Made by a program: the position numbers and the translations under genes | In this document: positions 1 through 9,083 of the stretch, piece after piece | How positions within the stretch are numbered: the first letter of the stretch is position 1 | How the letters are laid out: each line of letters opens with the position of its first letter | NCBI GenBank assembly: GCA_019187195.1 | Contig: JABAQT010000030.1 | Location: forward strand, 95,677-159,676 | Origin: Bryobacteraceae bacterium | Lineage (GTDB): Bacteria > Acidobacteriota > Terriglobia > Bryobacterales > Bryobacteraceae | Direction of reading: 5' to 3' | DNA: 64,000 nucleotides | The notes under the pieces: generated by a model | What the model was told of the DNA's origin: nothing | The model's input: the letters and a program-made list of their open reading frames with translations, nothing else | Database searches by the model: none

Positions 1-1374
1 ATCATCACGGACTCGGTAAAGAACTGCTATGCCGCGCTTGGCGTGATCCACAACGAGTGGCACCCGATCATGGGGCGCATCAAGGACTTCATCGCCATCC
101 CACGTCCTAACCTCTACCAGTCCCTGCACACCTCCGTATTCGGACCCGGCGGCCACAGTTTCGAGGTGCAGATCCGCACCGAAGAGATGCATCGTATCGC
201 CGAGGAGGGCATTGCCGCTCACTGGAAGTACAAGGAAGGCCGCAAGGGCGCCACGGACGATGACCAGCGGATCGCCTGGCTGCGGCATCTGGTCGAGTGG
301 CAGAAGGAGATGAGCGACTCGCAGGCGTTCCTTTCCACCCTCAAAGTCGAACTCTACTCCGAAGAGGTCTACTGCTTCACTCCCAAGGGCCGGGTCATCG
401 TTCTTCCGCGCGAAGCGAGCCCCATCGATTTCGCCTACGCTATCCACAGCGACGTCGGCAATACGTGCGTCGGGGCGAAAGTCAACGGGCGCATCGTTCC
501 GCTCAAATACCATCTCCGCAACGGCGACGTGGTCGAGATTCTCACCCAGCAGAATCACAAGCCGAGCAAGGATTGGCTGGCGATTATAAAGACCTCACGC
601 GCCCGCAACAAGATCCGCCATTTCATCAATGCCACCGAGCGCATAAAGGCGATCGAAATCGGCGAGAAGTACTTGGAAAAGGAGGCGCGCCGGCTGGGCA
701 TTCAGCTCAACCGGATCTCCAAGGGAAAACTCGAATCGGTTGCCGCCGAATACGGACACAGCAAAATGGAGGATCTCTACGCGGCGCTTGGTTTCGGGCG
801 GTTTTCCGCGCGCCACATCCTTCACCTGCTGGCGCCTGACGAGGTAGCGGATGAAGCGGAACCGCTCAAGGCGGAACCCGTCCCGGCCGCTCCCCCCACA
901 CCCGTCCCGGGAACGGACAGCGACCTGGTCATCAAGGTGAAAGGCATTGACGACGTCCTGGTGTACCGCGCCAAGTGCTGCAACCCCATCCGCGGCGAGG
1001 CCATCGTGGGCTATGTCACCCGGGGGAAAGGGATAGCTGTTCACTCCACGAACTGCCGCAACGTGCAGAACCTGCTCTATGAATCCGAGCGCCGCATCGG
1101 CGTCGAGTGGGCGCGGGCCGAGGCGGAAAAATTTTCCGTCAAGCTGATGGTGTACGTGGACGATCGCCCCGGGATGCTCCACGAAATAACAACCATCTTC
1201 TACAACGAAAAGACCAACATTCGCTCGGTGGAGGCGCGCGCCGATGACAAGCGGACCGACGACAGCGCCATCATCGACCTCACCTGCGAAGTGAAGGATA
1301 AGCGCCAGCTCGAGAAAATACTCGCCGCGATTCGCCGCATCTCCGGAGTGAGAGATGTCGAGAGAGTCCTATGA
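1..1374 (+). CDS. rel: RelA/SpoT-type (p)ppGpp synthetase/hydrolase, 5' end cut by window edge
   Basis: This is the C-terminal 457 residues of a RelA/SpoT homologue, the enzyme that makes and degrades the stringent-response alarmone (p)ppGpp. The frame is open from base 1, so the HD hydrolase domain and most of the synthetase domain lie outside the window. Seen here are the end of the synthetase domain (motifs YQSLHT, EVQIRT, AAHWKYKEG), a TGS domain at about bases 355-545 (CFTPKGRVIVLP), a Cys-containing RIS/zinc-finger-like segment (AKCCNPIRGE, about bases 970-1080) and a C-terminal ACT domain (about bases 1135-1370, DDRPGMLHEITTIF). The full domain order matches long bifunctional RSH proteins. 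The stop overlaps the start of the DUF971 gene in an ATGA arrangement. Whether both catalytic activities are kept cannot be judged from this part. Confidence 0.95.
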   Translation: MITDSVKNCYAALGVIHNEWHPIMGRIKDFIAIPRPNLYQSLHTSVFGPGGHSFEVQIRTEEMHRIAEEGIAAHWKYKEGRKGATDDDQRIAWLRHLVEWQKEMSDSQAFLSTLKVELYSEEVYCFTPKGRVIVLPREASPIDFAYAIHSDVGNTCVGAKVNGRIVPLKYHLRNGDVVEILTQQNHKPSKDWLAIIKTSRARNKIRHFINATERIKAIEIGEKYLEKEARRLGIQLNRISKGKLESVAAEYGHSKMEDLYAALGFGRFSARHILHLLAPDEVADEAEPLKAEPVPAAPPTPVPGTDSDLVIKVKGIDDVLVYRAKCCNPIRGEAIVGYVTRGKGIAVHSTNCRNVQNLLYESERRIGVEWARAEAEKFSVKLMVYVDDRPGMLHEITTIFYNEKTNIRSVEARADDKRTDDSAIIDLTCEVKDKRQLEKILAAIRRISGVRDVERVL

Positions 1375-1736
1375 TTCCGGCAGACAACCCCGAACACATC
1401 GCCATTTCCAAATCCAAAGGCATCAAGATCGATTGGAAGGACGGCCATCACAGCGAGTACACCTGCGCCTACTTGCGGGACGAATGCCCTTGCGCCGTCT
1501 GTACCGGAGCCCACGGCACCGAACCGCTGAAGACCAGCTACTCGCAGACGCCATCCGAACCGTTTCCGATGTTCAAGCCGGCTATCCGCATGGTGGGCGT
1601 CGAACCCGCCGGCAACTACGCCATCCGGATCCGGTGGAACGACGGACACAACTCAGGCATCTATTCCTACGAACATCTGCGCGTCATCTGTCCGTGTGAA
1701 GACTGCCGGGCGGAGCGCGAAAGGAAGAGTGCTTGA
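1371..1736 (+). CDS. DUF971 domain protein
   Basis: A 121-residue protein consisting almost wholly of a DUF971 domain, the fold found at the N-terminus of gamma-butyrobetaine hydroxylase and as stand-alone proteins beside Fe-S or ParA-type genes. Visible signs are the opening IDWKDGHHSEYTCAYLR, the Cys pairs CPCAVC and CPCEDC, and a second copy of the W-x-DGH motif (RWNDGHNSGIYSYEHLR). The four paired cysteines could bind a metal, but this is inference. Its ATG overlaps the rel stop (ATGA) and its own stop overlaps the TTG start of the next gene, so the three are translationally coupled. Stand-alone DUF971 proteins have no settled function, and none is claimed. Confidence 0.85.
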   Translation: MIPADNPEHIAISKSKGIKIDWKDGHHSEYTCAYLRDECPCAVCTGAHGTEPLKTSYSQTPSEPFPMFKPAIRMVGVEPAGNYAIRIRWNDGHNSGIYSYEHLRVICPCEDCRAERERKSA

Positions 1737-2287
1737 AACATTTTTGCCTGATTCTGTTGTTGGCCTCGCCTGTCTGGGCGGATGCCCTTTCGATCGGCAT
1801 CCGCGGCGGCATTCCCTTCGGGGATGCCTTTGACGCCGTGCGCGGCCGCAACTTCTCCCTTGCCGGCCATAACCGCTTCGTTCTCGGACCGACGGTCGAG
1901 TTGCGGTTGCCGGCCGGTTTCGGACTGAACATCGACGCCCTCTACCGCCGGTACAATTTCGAAACCACCACCGACGCCGGCGCCGAAACCAAGGGAGCCG
2001 GGCAGTGGGAGTTCCCCATCATGGTGCGCTACCACTTCCCCGGCATTATCGCGCGCCCGTTCGTGGGCGCGGGACCCGTCTTCCAGAAGATCACCGGCAT
2101 CACGTCCACGCGAAACAGCACCGGCCTCGCCCTGGGAGCGGGAGTGGACGTCAAGGTCCCGTTAGTCCGTCTCACTCCGGAACTGCGCTTCTCGCGCCGC
2201 TTCCAGCAGCCGATCGTAACCCTTCCGCTAAGCGGCCTGACCGCGAACTCGAATCAGGTGGATTTCATGATCGGCATCACGTTCTGA
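1733..2287 (+). CDS. Small secreted outer-membrane beta-barrel protein
   Basis: A 184-residue protein that begins with a short signal peptide (about residues 1-16, ending SPVWADA) and continues with alternating hydrophobic/polar strands typical of an eight-stranded outer-membrane barrel (for example GIRGGIPFGDAFDAV, ALYRRYNFETTTDAGA, VDFMIGITF). The last residue is Phe, as expected for BamA-dependent insertion. The start is a TTG that overlaps the DUF971 stop (TTGA). It resembles the generic OmpW/OprF-like barrel class with no enzymatic motif. Role unknown; a structural or adhesion role is only a guess. Confidence 0.75.
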   Translation: MKHFCLILLLASPVWADALSIGIRGGIPFGDAFDAVRGRNFSLAGHNRFVLGPTVELRLPAGFGLNIDALYRRYNFETTTDAGAETKGAGQWEFPIMVRYHFPGIIARPFVGAGPVFQKITGITSTRNSTGLALGAGVDVKVPLVRLTPELRFSRRFQQPIVTLPLSGLTANSNQVDFMIGITF

Positions 2288-2307
2288 GCAACCGGCGCGC
2301 GCGGCGT

Positions 2308-2730
2308 CTATGGGACCCACGCCACCAACTCGATTTCGACCCGCGTGGCGGTGTCCGGAAACTCGACGCCGAACGCCGAGCGTGATGGCGGATTCCTCGG
2401 GAAGAACTCGGCGTAGACCTCATTCATTGCGTTCTTCTCCGTCTTCACATCAGCCAGAAATACAGTCACCTTGATCACGTTCTCGAGGGAGGAACCGAGC
2501 GATTCGAGGTTCTTCTTATGCGCCTCGAGGGTCCGGCGCGTCTGCTCCTTGATGTCGCCGCCAAACGCCAGCGGATCTTTCCGGGCTTCCGGACGGACGC
2601 CAGTGAGTCCCGACGTGTAGTAGAGATTGCCGATTTTCCATCCGCCGGCCACTTTCACCGGCTTGTTGGTCTCCGCCGCGCCGGCGGTGAGTGCTCCCGC
2701 CGCTCCAAGAAGTAAGAGTCTTCGATTCAT
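2308..2730 (-). CDS. Secreted RidA/YjgF-family protein
   Basis: A 140-residue member of the RidA (YjgF/YER057c/UK114) family. RidA enzymes deaminate reactive enamine/imine intermediates; many paralogues have other or unknown roles. The family fold shows in LYYTSGLTGVRP, the central TLEAHKKNLESLGSS helix, VIKVTVFLADV and the terminal ARVEIELVAWVP. The conserved Arg that binds the substrate carboxylate is present in NPPSRSAFGV. Unlike cytosolic RidA it carries a signal peptide (MNRRLLLLGAAGALTAGA). I start it at the ATG at 2728-2730, because an upstream in-frame start would put a charged stretch in front of the signal peptide. It converges on the barrel gene with only 20 bases between the stops. 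Confidence 0.85.
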   Translation of the reverse strand: MNRRLLLLGAAGALTAGAAETNKPVKVAGGWKIGNLYYTSGLTGVRPEARKDPLAFGGDIKEQTRRTLEAHKKNLESLGSSLENVIKVTVFLADVKTEKNAMNEVYAEFFPRNPPSRSAFGVEFPDTATRVEIELVAWVP

Positions 2731-2819
2731 AAGAGATATCTTACACTCGACGCCCCTTGGCGCACGCGCCCGCGCGGCACGCAATCGACGGCGAAGCCGG
2801 TTTGTATAATCGGGAAGTC

Positions 2820-4001
2820 ATGCTTATTCTTCGCAGAACCGCTCTTGCCGCCGGCGCCGGATCTCTCCTTCCCGCCGCTTCCGATCGCATCCGGGGAGGC
2901 ATCATCGGCGCCGGCGGACGCGGACGCTATCTCACCGGCGAGTTCAAGGAGATCGGCGTCGAGATGGCGGCTGTTTGCGACGTATACGAGCCCAATCTCG
3001 ATGCCGGCCTCAAGGCGGCTTCCACCGGAGCGAAGAGCTACGGCAACTACAGGAAGTTGCTCGAGGACAAGTCCCTCGATGTCGTGGTCATCGCCACCCC
3101 CGATCACTGGCACGCTCAAATGACCATCGATGCGGTGGAGGCTGGCAAGGACGTCTATGTCGAAAAGCCGCTCGCCCACACCATCGCCGACGGATTTCGC
3201 ATGATCGAGGCCGTGCGGCGCACAAAGCGCGTCGTGCAGGTGGGCACGCAGCGCCGCAGCTTCGACCTCTTCCAGCAGGCCAAGCAGGTCATCGATTCCG
3301 GCGTCTGCGGCAAGGTGAGGCTTGTCAATAGCTGGTGGCTCAATAACACTTCCTCGTTCCGCAAGGCCACGCTCAACGGCAGTCTCGACTGGAAGCAGTG
3401 GCTTGGGAACGCTCCGGCGCGCGAAATGAGCGCTGAGCGGTTCTTCAACTGGTACTGGTTCTGGGACTACTCGGGCGGATTGCTGGTGGGACAGGCGGCC
3501 CACGTCATTGACGCCATCCACTGGTTTCAAAATTCAACCTACCCATCGGCCGTGACCGCGAGTTCGATCAAGCCCAACATTCCCGGCGCGGAAGTGCCCG
3601 AGACCGCCACCATGTCCGTGGAGTATCCCGAAGGCTACCTGGCGATTTTTACGCTTGGCTACCAGGCTATGCGTTACGCCGGGGTGAATGACCAGTTGGA
3701 GCAGTTTCACGGCAACAAAGCGCGCCTCGACGTGGGCCGCGAATCCTACGCGCTCTACAAGGAGGACCCCAAGGCCATCGACCTCGCCGCGAACCCCAAC
3801 GTCCGCAAGCCCGGCAGTTTCAGCGGAGCCGCCCGCGCCCACATCCGCAACTTCCTCGACTGCGTCCGCACGCGAAAGGAACCGAACGCGCCCATTGAAG
3901 CGGGACAGTACACCAACGTTGTCCTCTGCATGGCAATGGAATCACTGCGCACCGGCAGACGTATCCGCTGGAACGCCCAGTCGCGCCGCGCGGAAGCCTG
4001 A
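2820..4001 (+). CDS. Gfo/Idh/MocA-family oxidoreductase, exported
   Basis: A 393-residue NAD(P)-dependent oxidoreductase of the Gfo/Idh/MocA family, whose members oxidise or reduce sugars and inositols. The N-terminus MLILRRTALAAGAGSLLPAA looks like a twin-arginine signal, typical for acidobacterial members that fold with cofactor in the cytoplasm before export. A Rossmann motif follows (GGIIGAGGRGRYL), then the family sequence VVIATPDHWHA and the catalytic EKP motif in DVYVEKPLAH. The C-terminal domain shows GQAAHVIDAIHWF. The ATG at 2820 is chosen because it places the twin-Arg signal at the N-terminus. The next gene starts 2 bases after its stop, so the two form an operon and probably share a sugar or polysaccharide substrate. 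Confidence 0.92.
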   Translation: MLILRRTALAAGAGSLLPAASDRIRGGIIGAGGRGRYLTGEFKEIGVEMAAVCDVYEPNLDAGLKAASTGAKSYGNYRKLLEDKSLDVVVIATPDHWHAQMTIDAVEAGKDVYVEKPLAHTIADGFRMIEAVRRTKRVVQVGTQRRSFDLFQQAKQVIDSGVCGKVRLVNSWWLNNTSSFRKATLNGSLDWKQWLGNAPAREMSAERFFNWYWFWDYSGGLLVGQAAHVIDAIHWFQNSTYPSAVTASSIKPNIPGAEVPETATMSVEYPEGYLAIFTLGYQAMRYAGVNDQLEQFHGNKARLDVGRESYALYKEDPKAIDLAANPNVRKPGSFSGAARAHIRNFLDCVRTRKEPNAPIEAGQYTNVVLCMAMESLRTGRRIRWNAQSRRAEA

Positions 4002-4003
4002 AC

Positions 4004-6136
4004 ATGGCACGCTGGCTATTTGTTCTACTGGCGCTGCTCCCGGCCGCGCGAAGTGACACCCGCGCCTTCGAAAAGCGTCTCGAATCCGATCTCGCCCAGT
4101 CCGTCGCTGAATGGCACTCCTGGTTCACGGCCAACTACGCCAAGGATAAGACGCGCCTGGGTGAAGGCTACGGCATTCTCGGCATGGCCCGGCTCCACGC
4201 CCGCACAAGGGATCCCAAGTACCTGGCCTGGGCCAAAGAAGAGATCAACGCCACCGCCGCCGCCCGCCGGCCCATCCATGCCTTCCACGTCGCTTCCTTC
4301 ATCGAAGCCTACATCTACTTCCGCCCCTTGCTTCCACCCGCCGGCCGTTCCGCGGTGGAGGAACTGATCCGTCTCACCATGCGCGGCCAGTACGCCCTGC
4401 CCGATTGGGGCGCGCACAACCGCTCTCTGATCGGAGCGGCCGGTTTCCACCGCGCCGTCCAGGCCATGCCCCGGGACCCGGAAGCCGGCAAGTGGCGCGG
4501 CTATGCCGGGGCGCTCGAGAGCGAAAGCTGGGGTCATTGGTCAGTCGAGGATGCCTCGCTCTATCAGCCTCTATGGATGATGTTCCTGCTCGACTGCGCC
4601 GACTCGACCGCGCGCCAGGCGGAATTGATGGCCATGCCCACCACGCGTTACTACTTCGACTACTACCGCCAGTTGCAGATGCCCGGCGGCATGATGCCGG
4701 ATTTTGGCGATGGCGAGTGGTCCTCGATGTGGCAACTCTACGTGGCGGTGCTTGTCCGCGCCTCCTCCGCCTATCACAACGGCGAATACCTGTACGCCGC
4801 CGAGCGTCTCTATGACTACTGGCGCGCCCGCTCTCCCCTGGGCGGCTATGGCATGCTCGCGAATGCGCAGGCGCTCAAGTGGCTCGACCCGGGCGTCGAA
4901 ACCAGACCCTTTAGCCTCACCCGCTCCGCCGAGGCGCTCGAAGACCTCATCGGAAAGAAGATTGTTTTCCGCAATCCGGCTGGAACCTATCTCATGCTGA
5001 ACTACCGCGACCAGGGCCCCTATGGCCGCTACACCCGCGACCATGTGAACCAGGTCCTGGCGGCCTATGAGGAGAAACCGCACCATGGCCACGCCGACGA
5101 AAACTCCATCACTTCCCTGATGGATGACGGCACCCTCCTGCTTGGCGACGGAGGCTACCGTCCCCAGAACGACTACTTCGGCGGTTGGCGGGCCGATATT
5201 TTTCACAATCGCGTGGTGGCTCGCGAGGGCTTCCCCATGCGAGGCGACATGTTCGACTTTCTCGCGGCTAACAAACTCTACACGCCCGTCGACACCGAGA
5301 AGGTCCACTTCCACTCCTTCGGCGGCATCGATTATTCCCGCACCCGCCTGCGCGACGATTCCCGCGGCTACACCGCCGACCGCATCATACTGTTCTTCCC
5401 CTCCCAGGGGAGTGTCGTCGCCGTCGATAACATCCGCATCACGCGGGCCGGACACAAGACATTCGCCAACATCTGGCACCCCGCCAACATCCTCAAGTCC
5501 GGCGATGGGTATACCGTCTCCTGGCCAGAGGGCTTGCAGAACGGCGGCGTACGCTGGAACAATCCCCACACGCGCGATCTGCTGATCGAGTTTCTCGACC
5601 GCGCCGGCAAGCGCGAAGCGGTGAAGGAGATCACGCGCCGTTACGAGCCCTCGAAGACCTTCTACCAGTTCGCAAGCAACTGGTATTTCGAAGGACAGCG
5701 TCTTACTTTTGTTACAGTGCTGCGTCCGCACGCGGCGGGGACTTTTGATCCGCGGATGCTCGGCGAGGTCAGCCTCATCGAAGACTCTCACAAAGAGGAC
5801 CGTACGCTCGGCCTTCGCCTCGCCACCGCGGATGGAGCCCGGTTCACTATCGGCCTGAAGCTCGATCAGACCATCGGCATGACCAATCGCGACGGACGCC
5901 CCTTGTGGGATTGGGATTCCGGAGCGGTCTTCTACGGAGCGCTGCGCACGGACGCCGATTTCGCCTATGTGAGCGAGTCGGGCGCGGGCCGCCGGTTTGG
6001 CCTGATGAATGCGACACGGCTTGAATGGCAAGGCGCTCCGCTATTCGATATGCCGGAAACGGACGTGATCTATCAGGGTCCGCACGGCAACCCCGTAAGA
6101 CGGCAGAAAGCGAAGATGCCGGTGTGGGAGGAATAA
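4004..6136 (+). CDS. Secreted heparinase II/III-like protein (putative polysaccharide lyase)
   Basis: A 710-residue exported protein with a signal peptide (MARWLFVLLALLPAARS). Residues about 30-330 are rich in alternating helices with aromatic ends, as in an alpha/alpha toroid. They are followed by a beta-rich half that opens with PHHGHADENSIT (His360, His361, His363, Asp365) and GTLLLGDGGYRP. A Gly-His-Ala-Asp element followed by a short beta hairpin and a Gly-Asp is characteristic of the heparinase II/III C-terminal domain of alginate and glycosaminoglycan lyases. Overall similarity is by pattern only, so this may be a new branch. It is coupled to the Gfo/Idh gene 2 bases upstream, consistent with uronic-acid polysaccharide breakdown. 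No CAZyme-typical carbohydrate-binding module was seen. Confidence 0.6.
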   Translation: MARWLFVLLALLPAARSDTRAFEKRLESDLAQSVAEWHSWFTANYAKDKTRLGEGYGILGMARLHARTRDPKYLAWAKEEINATAAARRPIHAFHVASFIEAYIYFRPLLPPAGRSAVEELIRLTMRGQYALPDWGAHNRSLIGAAGFHRAVQAMPRDPEAGKWRGYAGALESESWGHWSVEDASLYQPLWMMFLLDCADSTARQAELMAMPTTRYYFDYYRQLQMPGGMMPDFGDGEWSSMWQLYVAVLVRASSAYHNGEYLYAAERLYDYWRARSPLGGYGMLANAQALKWLDPGVETRPFSLTRSAEALEDLIGKKIVFRNPAGTYLMLNYRDQGPYGRYTRDHVNQVLAAYEEKPHHGHADENSITSLMDDGTLLLGDGGYRPQNDYFGGWRADIFHNRVVAREGFPMRGDMFDFLAANKLYTPVDTEKVHFHSFGGIDYSRTRLRDDSRGYTADRIILFFPSQGSVVAVDNIRITRAGHKTFANIWHPANILKSGDGYTVSWPEGLQNGGVRWNNPHTRDLLIEFLDRAGKREAVKEITRRYEPSKTFYQFASNWYFEGQRLTFVTVLRPHAAGTFDPRMLGEVSLIEDSHKEDRTLGLRLATADGARFTIGLKLDQTIGMTNRDGRPLWDWDSGAVFYGALRTDADFAYVSESGAGRRFGLMNATRLEWQGAPLFDMPETDVIYQGPHGNPVRRQKAKMPVWEE

Positions 6137-6287
6137 GCGGGGTGGGGGAGCGCTAAGGTGTTCCCCTTGCCCTGCCTTCGGAATTTCCCGCCCCATCCGC
6201 ATAATTCCTTTTCTCCCTAGGGCCTTTGCCGCGTAGTATTCCCATCCTCCCTTCCCTACCATGGGACTGAGCTAGGAGCATGGACGC

Positions 6288-9083
6288 ATGAAGTGCCTTT
6301 ACTGCGGGAAACGGCTGGCGTTGTTGCGCAAGCTCTCCGACAGTGAATTCTGTTCGGACATGCACCGCCGCCTCTTCCATCAGGAACACGACAAGCTGGC
6401 TCTAACGCGTCTCATGGACGCGCAGAAACGCTTTGAAACACTCACGGGAACGGGTGCGGAGACGAAAAACGGAAAGAATGGCAAGAACGGAAAGAACGGC
6501 AAGAACGGCGCGCCGCTTCCCCAGGAGGAGATGAAAGGGTTTCTTCCCTATGGTCCGGTCACCAGGTCCCTGCGAGGCTTCCGGCAACTGACGTTCGGGC
6601 CCTTGAGACAAATGGTGGAGCCGTTCCTGCCGGAACTGCACCTGCGTATCGAGGCGTTTCCACCAACGGCCGCGGCCGTGGAGATTCCTATCGCGCAGCC
6701 TGGCCCCGTTACCTCGCCCCGGCCGCCTGCTTCCTTCGATGCGCTTACAACCGGGCCGCGGCCGGAGCCGCCCGCCTGGAACCCGCTGAGAGGCGCGGCA
6801 CGGCTTGCGCGGGCCGGAGAGCAGGTGTGGAATTGGGAACATCCCGCCACACTCCGGGCACGGCTTCGGGATCCCGGCGCCTGCCCGGAGGCCGCATCGC
6901 CCCAGGCGATGCTTCCCCTGCTCGCCTTCGAGCCCATACTCACATTTCCGGAAGCGGTGTTCGAGGCAAACCCCGTCCTTGAGGCGCAGATCATCGAACC
7001 CGCCACGCCGGTTCTTCCCGGGGAACCATCGCCGGGGTTTTCAGGGGCCATCTCCAAGGCTTTTCCGCGCGGACTGCTCGAGCCGGTCGAACATTCCACG
7101 ATAGGTGTCGAGGAGGTTCTCACATTCGAAGAGAATCCTCCGCCGGCTCCCATGGCTTCACGGCTGATTCCCCTGCGGAAGCCCGAAGCGGCGGAGCGGA
7201 AACGCGGCATGCGGCGCGCACGCCCAAGGGAGATGTTCTTTACGCTCCCCCGGCTTGGCGACCTGCCGGCGCTTGCTTCCCGCGTTGCGCACGGCGGTGT
7301 TCCGGAGAGCTTGCTCGCCGGGACAAGCGGGCCGGAGTGGAAGCCCGGCCCCCTGGCGCTGCCGCTTCCCGCCGGACCCGTGGATTATGGAAGGGGACGC
7401 GGCGTGGCCGTGTTTTCTTCTATTCCGGCTCCCATCAGCGAGATGCAGGTCCTGCCGCGCCTGGCCGATATCGCAACCATTCCGGCCCGGTTGCCGGCGG
7501 GCGAAGCCGTGGAGACCGTCATGGCGGTTGCTGTCGCAGCCTCCCATTTGGCGCCGCCGTCGAAAACCGTGGATTCCCTGGTTGCCCTGGAATCCGCCAC
7601 GCCTTTCGAGCGCCCGAAGCTATGTCCGCCCCCGCGAATCCCATCGCTGTTCTTCTCCGGGGAGCCGGTCTGTTTGGTGGTCGACCCCGTTGTGGGCATT
7701 CGGTCCGGCCGCGGCCGCGTAGTGCCGGCAACGCCGGGAGATCACCTGGCGAGTGTGAAAATCCCGGCGGACATGCCCTTTCATCCCTCCGCGAACCTAC
7801 GGGCCAGCCATTCGATGGCGGGCGTGGCTCCGCTTGAACGGGACTCCGCCCCCCGGCTTATCCGGTGGGAGGGGGAGATTCTCGCCGAAGAGCCGATCCA
7901 GCGGGCGATGCTGCCCGCTTCGCGCCTGGCGGGAGAGCCCCAACCGTCGCTCTCCGGGCAAACGGTCCCGCTCCCCTCGCACAACCCGGCGAATCGCGCG
8001 GGAAGCGCTCGCGGCAGCCGGGATCTCGCTCCCTTGTGGCCGGATCCGGCGCGGTTCATACCGCGCCTACAGGCCGGAATTGCGGAGGATTGTGAGGTTC
8101 AGGACGCCGTTCGCGCCATCAATGTCGTAATGGACGAACGCCGCAAACCCTGGATGCGCATTCCTTCGTTCGCCCTTCCAATTTCGAGACCCGATCTGAA
8201 ATGGTTTGTTATGTCGGTGCCAGTGCTTCTACTTCTCGCGGTATATTCGCTCACCAATAGCCAGGAGGGGACTTCCGTTGCCTCCGCCGTTCCAAGAGCC
8301 GAGTCCGAAACCGCCGCCGCGGCGCCGCCGGCCTCGCCGGGACACGCGCGGCATCAGGGCGCGAAGGCTGCTGCACCGCCTCAGGCGGTCGCGCACGCGC
8401 CCGAGACAACGGTAACGCCGGCGAGCGCCGGCCCATTCAGCGGAGGCATCGAGGGTCTCAAGCAAAGCATCCTGCGCCGCGCAGCCGTCTCCCTGAGCGA
8501 CGATTTCCGTTCCGGGCTCGGGGAATGGGAGGGGCGCGGCGACTGGTCCAAGCAGTGGTCCTATGATCCGGCGGGATTTCTTGTTACCGGACCCCTGGCG
8601 CTGTATAAACCTTCGCTGAATTTGTCCGATTACCGGATGGAGTTCCTGGGCCAAATCGAAAAGAAGAGTCTCGGCTGGGTCTATCGCGCGGCGGACATGG
8701 AGAATTATTACGCCACGAAGATTACGCTGACAAGCTCGGGGCCGCTGCCACAGGCGGTCATTGAACGTTACGCGGTGGTCAACGGAGGGCAATCCTCCTA
8801 CCACCGGCGGCCACTTCCGTTGCAGATTCGCGCCGATACGCTGTATCGGGTGCGCATGGATGTGCGCGGCAACGGTTTCACTCTATTGGTTCAGGGCCAG
8901 GTGGTCGATTACTGGAGTGACGACAGATTAAAAACAGGTGGAATTGGATTCTTCAGTGCAAAAGGGGAGCAAGCGCGTCTGCGGTGGGTCGAGGTTTCAC
9001 ATCAGTATGATTTCCTCGGCCGGCTGTGCGCCTTCCTGGCCCCGTATAGTTTGCCTGCAAAGGATGGGAGTCTAAAGCAATGA
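6288..9083 (+). CDS. Mosaic protein: N-terminal zinc finger, long Pro-rich linker, one TM segment, C-terminal lectin-like domain
   Basis: A 931-residue protein I cannot assign to a family. Residues 1-30 hold a Cys3-x2-Cys6-x15-Cys22-x3-His26 pattern, a likely zinc knuckle. Residues 60-74 are five exact Lys-Asn-Gly repeats. From about 80 to 610 the sequence is Pro/Ala-rich and low in predicted structure. A single membrane segment follows (about 640-655, MSVPVLLLLAVYSL), then an Ala/Pro linker. The C-terminal 190 residues (from LSDDFRSGLGEWEGRG) look like a concanavalin/LamG or DUF1080-type beta-sandwich (VYRAADMENYYATKI, GGIGFFSAKGE). The expected topology is a cytoplasmic N-terminus and a periplasmic lectin-like domain. 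A good ribosome site (AGGAG, 9 bases before ATG) fixes the start. Its stop overlaps the TPR gene (ATGA), so the two are probably partners. Confidence 0.6.
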   Translation: MKCLYCGKRLALLRKLSDSEFCSDMHRRLFHQEHDKLALTRLMDAQKRFETLTGTGAETKNGKNGKNGKNGKNGAPLPQEEMKGFLPYGPVTRSLRGFRQLTFGPLRQMVEPFLPELHLRIEAFPPTAAAVEIPIAQPGPVTSPRPPASFDALTTGPRPEPPAWNPLRGAARLARAGEQVWNWEHPATLRARLRDPGACPEAASPQAMLPLLAFEPILTFPEAVFEANPVLEAQIIEPATPVLPGEPSPGFSGAISKAFPRGLLEPVEHSTIGVEEVLTFEENPPPAPMASRLIPLRKPEAAERKRGMRRARPREMFFTLPRLGDLPALASRVAHGGVPESLLAGTSGPEWKPGPLALPLPAGPVDYGRGRGVAVFSSIPAPISEMQVLPRLADIATIPARLPAGEAVETVMAVAVAASHLAPPSKTVDSLVALESATPFERPKLCPPPRIPSLFFSGEPVCLVVDPVVGIRSGRGRVVPATPGDHLASVKIPADMPFHPSANLRASHSMAGVAPLERDSAPRLIRWEGEILAEEPIQRAMLPASRLAGEPQPSLSGQTVPLPSHNPANRAGSARGSRDLAPLWPDPARFIPRLQAGIAEDCEVQDAVRAINVVMDERRKPWMRIPSFALPISRPDLKWFVMSVPVLLLLAVYSLTNSQEGTSVASAVPRAESETAAAAPPASPGHARHQGAKAAAPPQAVAHAPETTVTPASAGPFSGGIEGLKQSILRRAAVSLSDDFRSGLGEWEGRGDWSKQWSYDPAGFLVTGPLALYKPSLNLSDYRMEFLGQIEKKSLGWVYRAADMENYYATKITLTSSGPLPQAVIERYAVVNGGQSSYHRRPLPLQIRADTLYRVRMDVRGNGFTLLVQGQVVDYWSDDRLKTGGIGFFSAKGEQARLRWVEVSHQYDFLGRLCAFLAPYSLPAKDGSLKQ
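6465..6509 (+). repeat. In-frame 9-base tandem repeat encoding (Lys-Asn-Gly)5
   Basis: Five tandem 9-base units of the form AA(A/G)AA(C/T)GG(A/C) lie within the mosaic gene and encode five Lys-Asn-Gly triplets. The third codon positions differ between units, so the array is not a fresh perfect duplication. It could change in copy number without breaking the frame. Confidence 0.85.

Noticed and set aside
6465..6509. A CRISPR-like or integration repeat
   Set aside because: The 9-base units are in frame and encode Lys-Asn-Gly; there are no spacers and no flanking mobile element.
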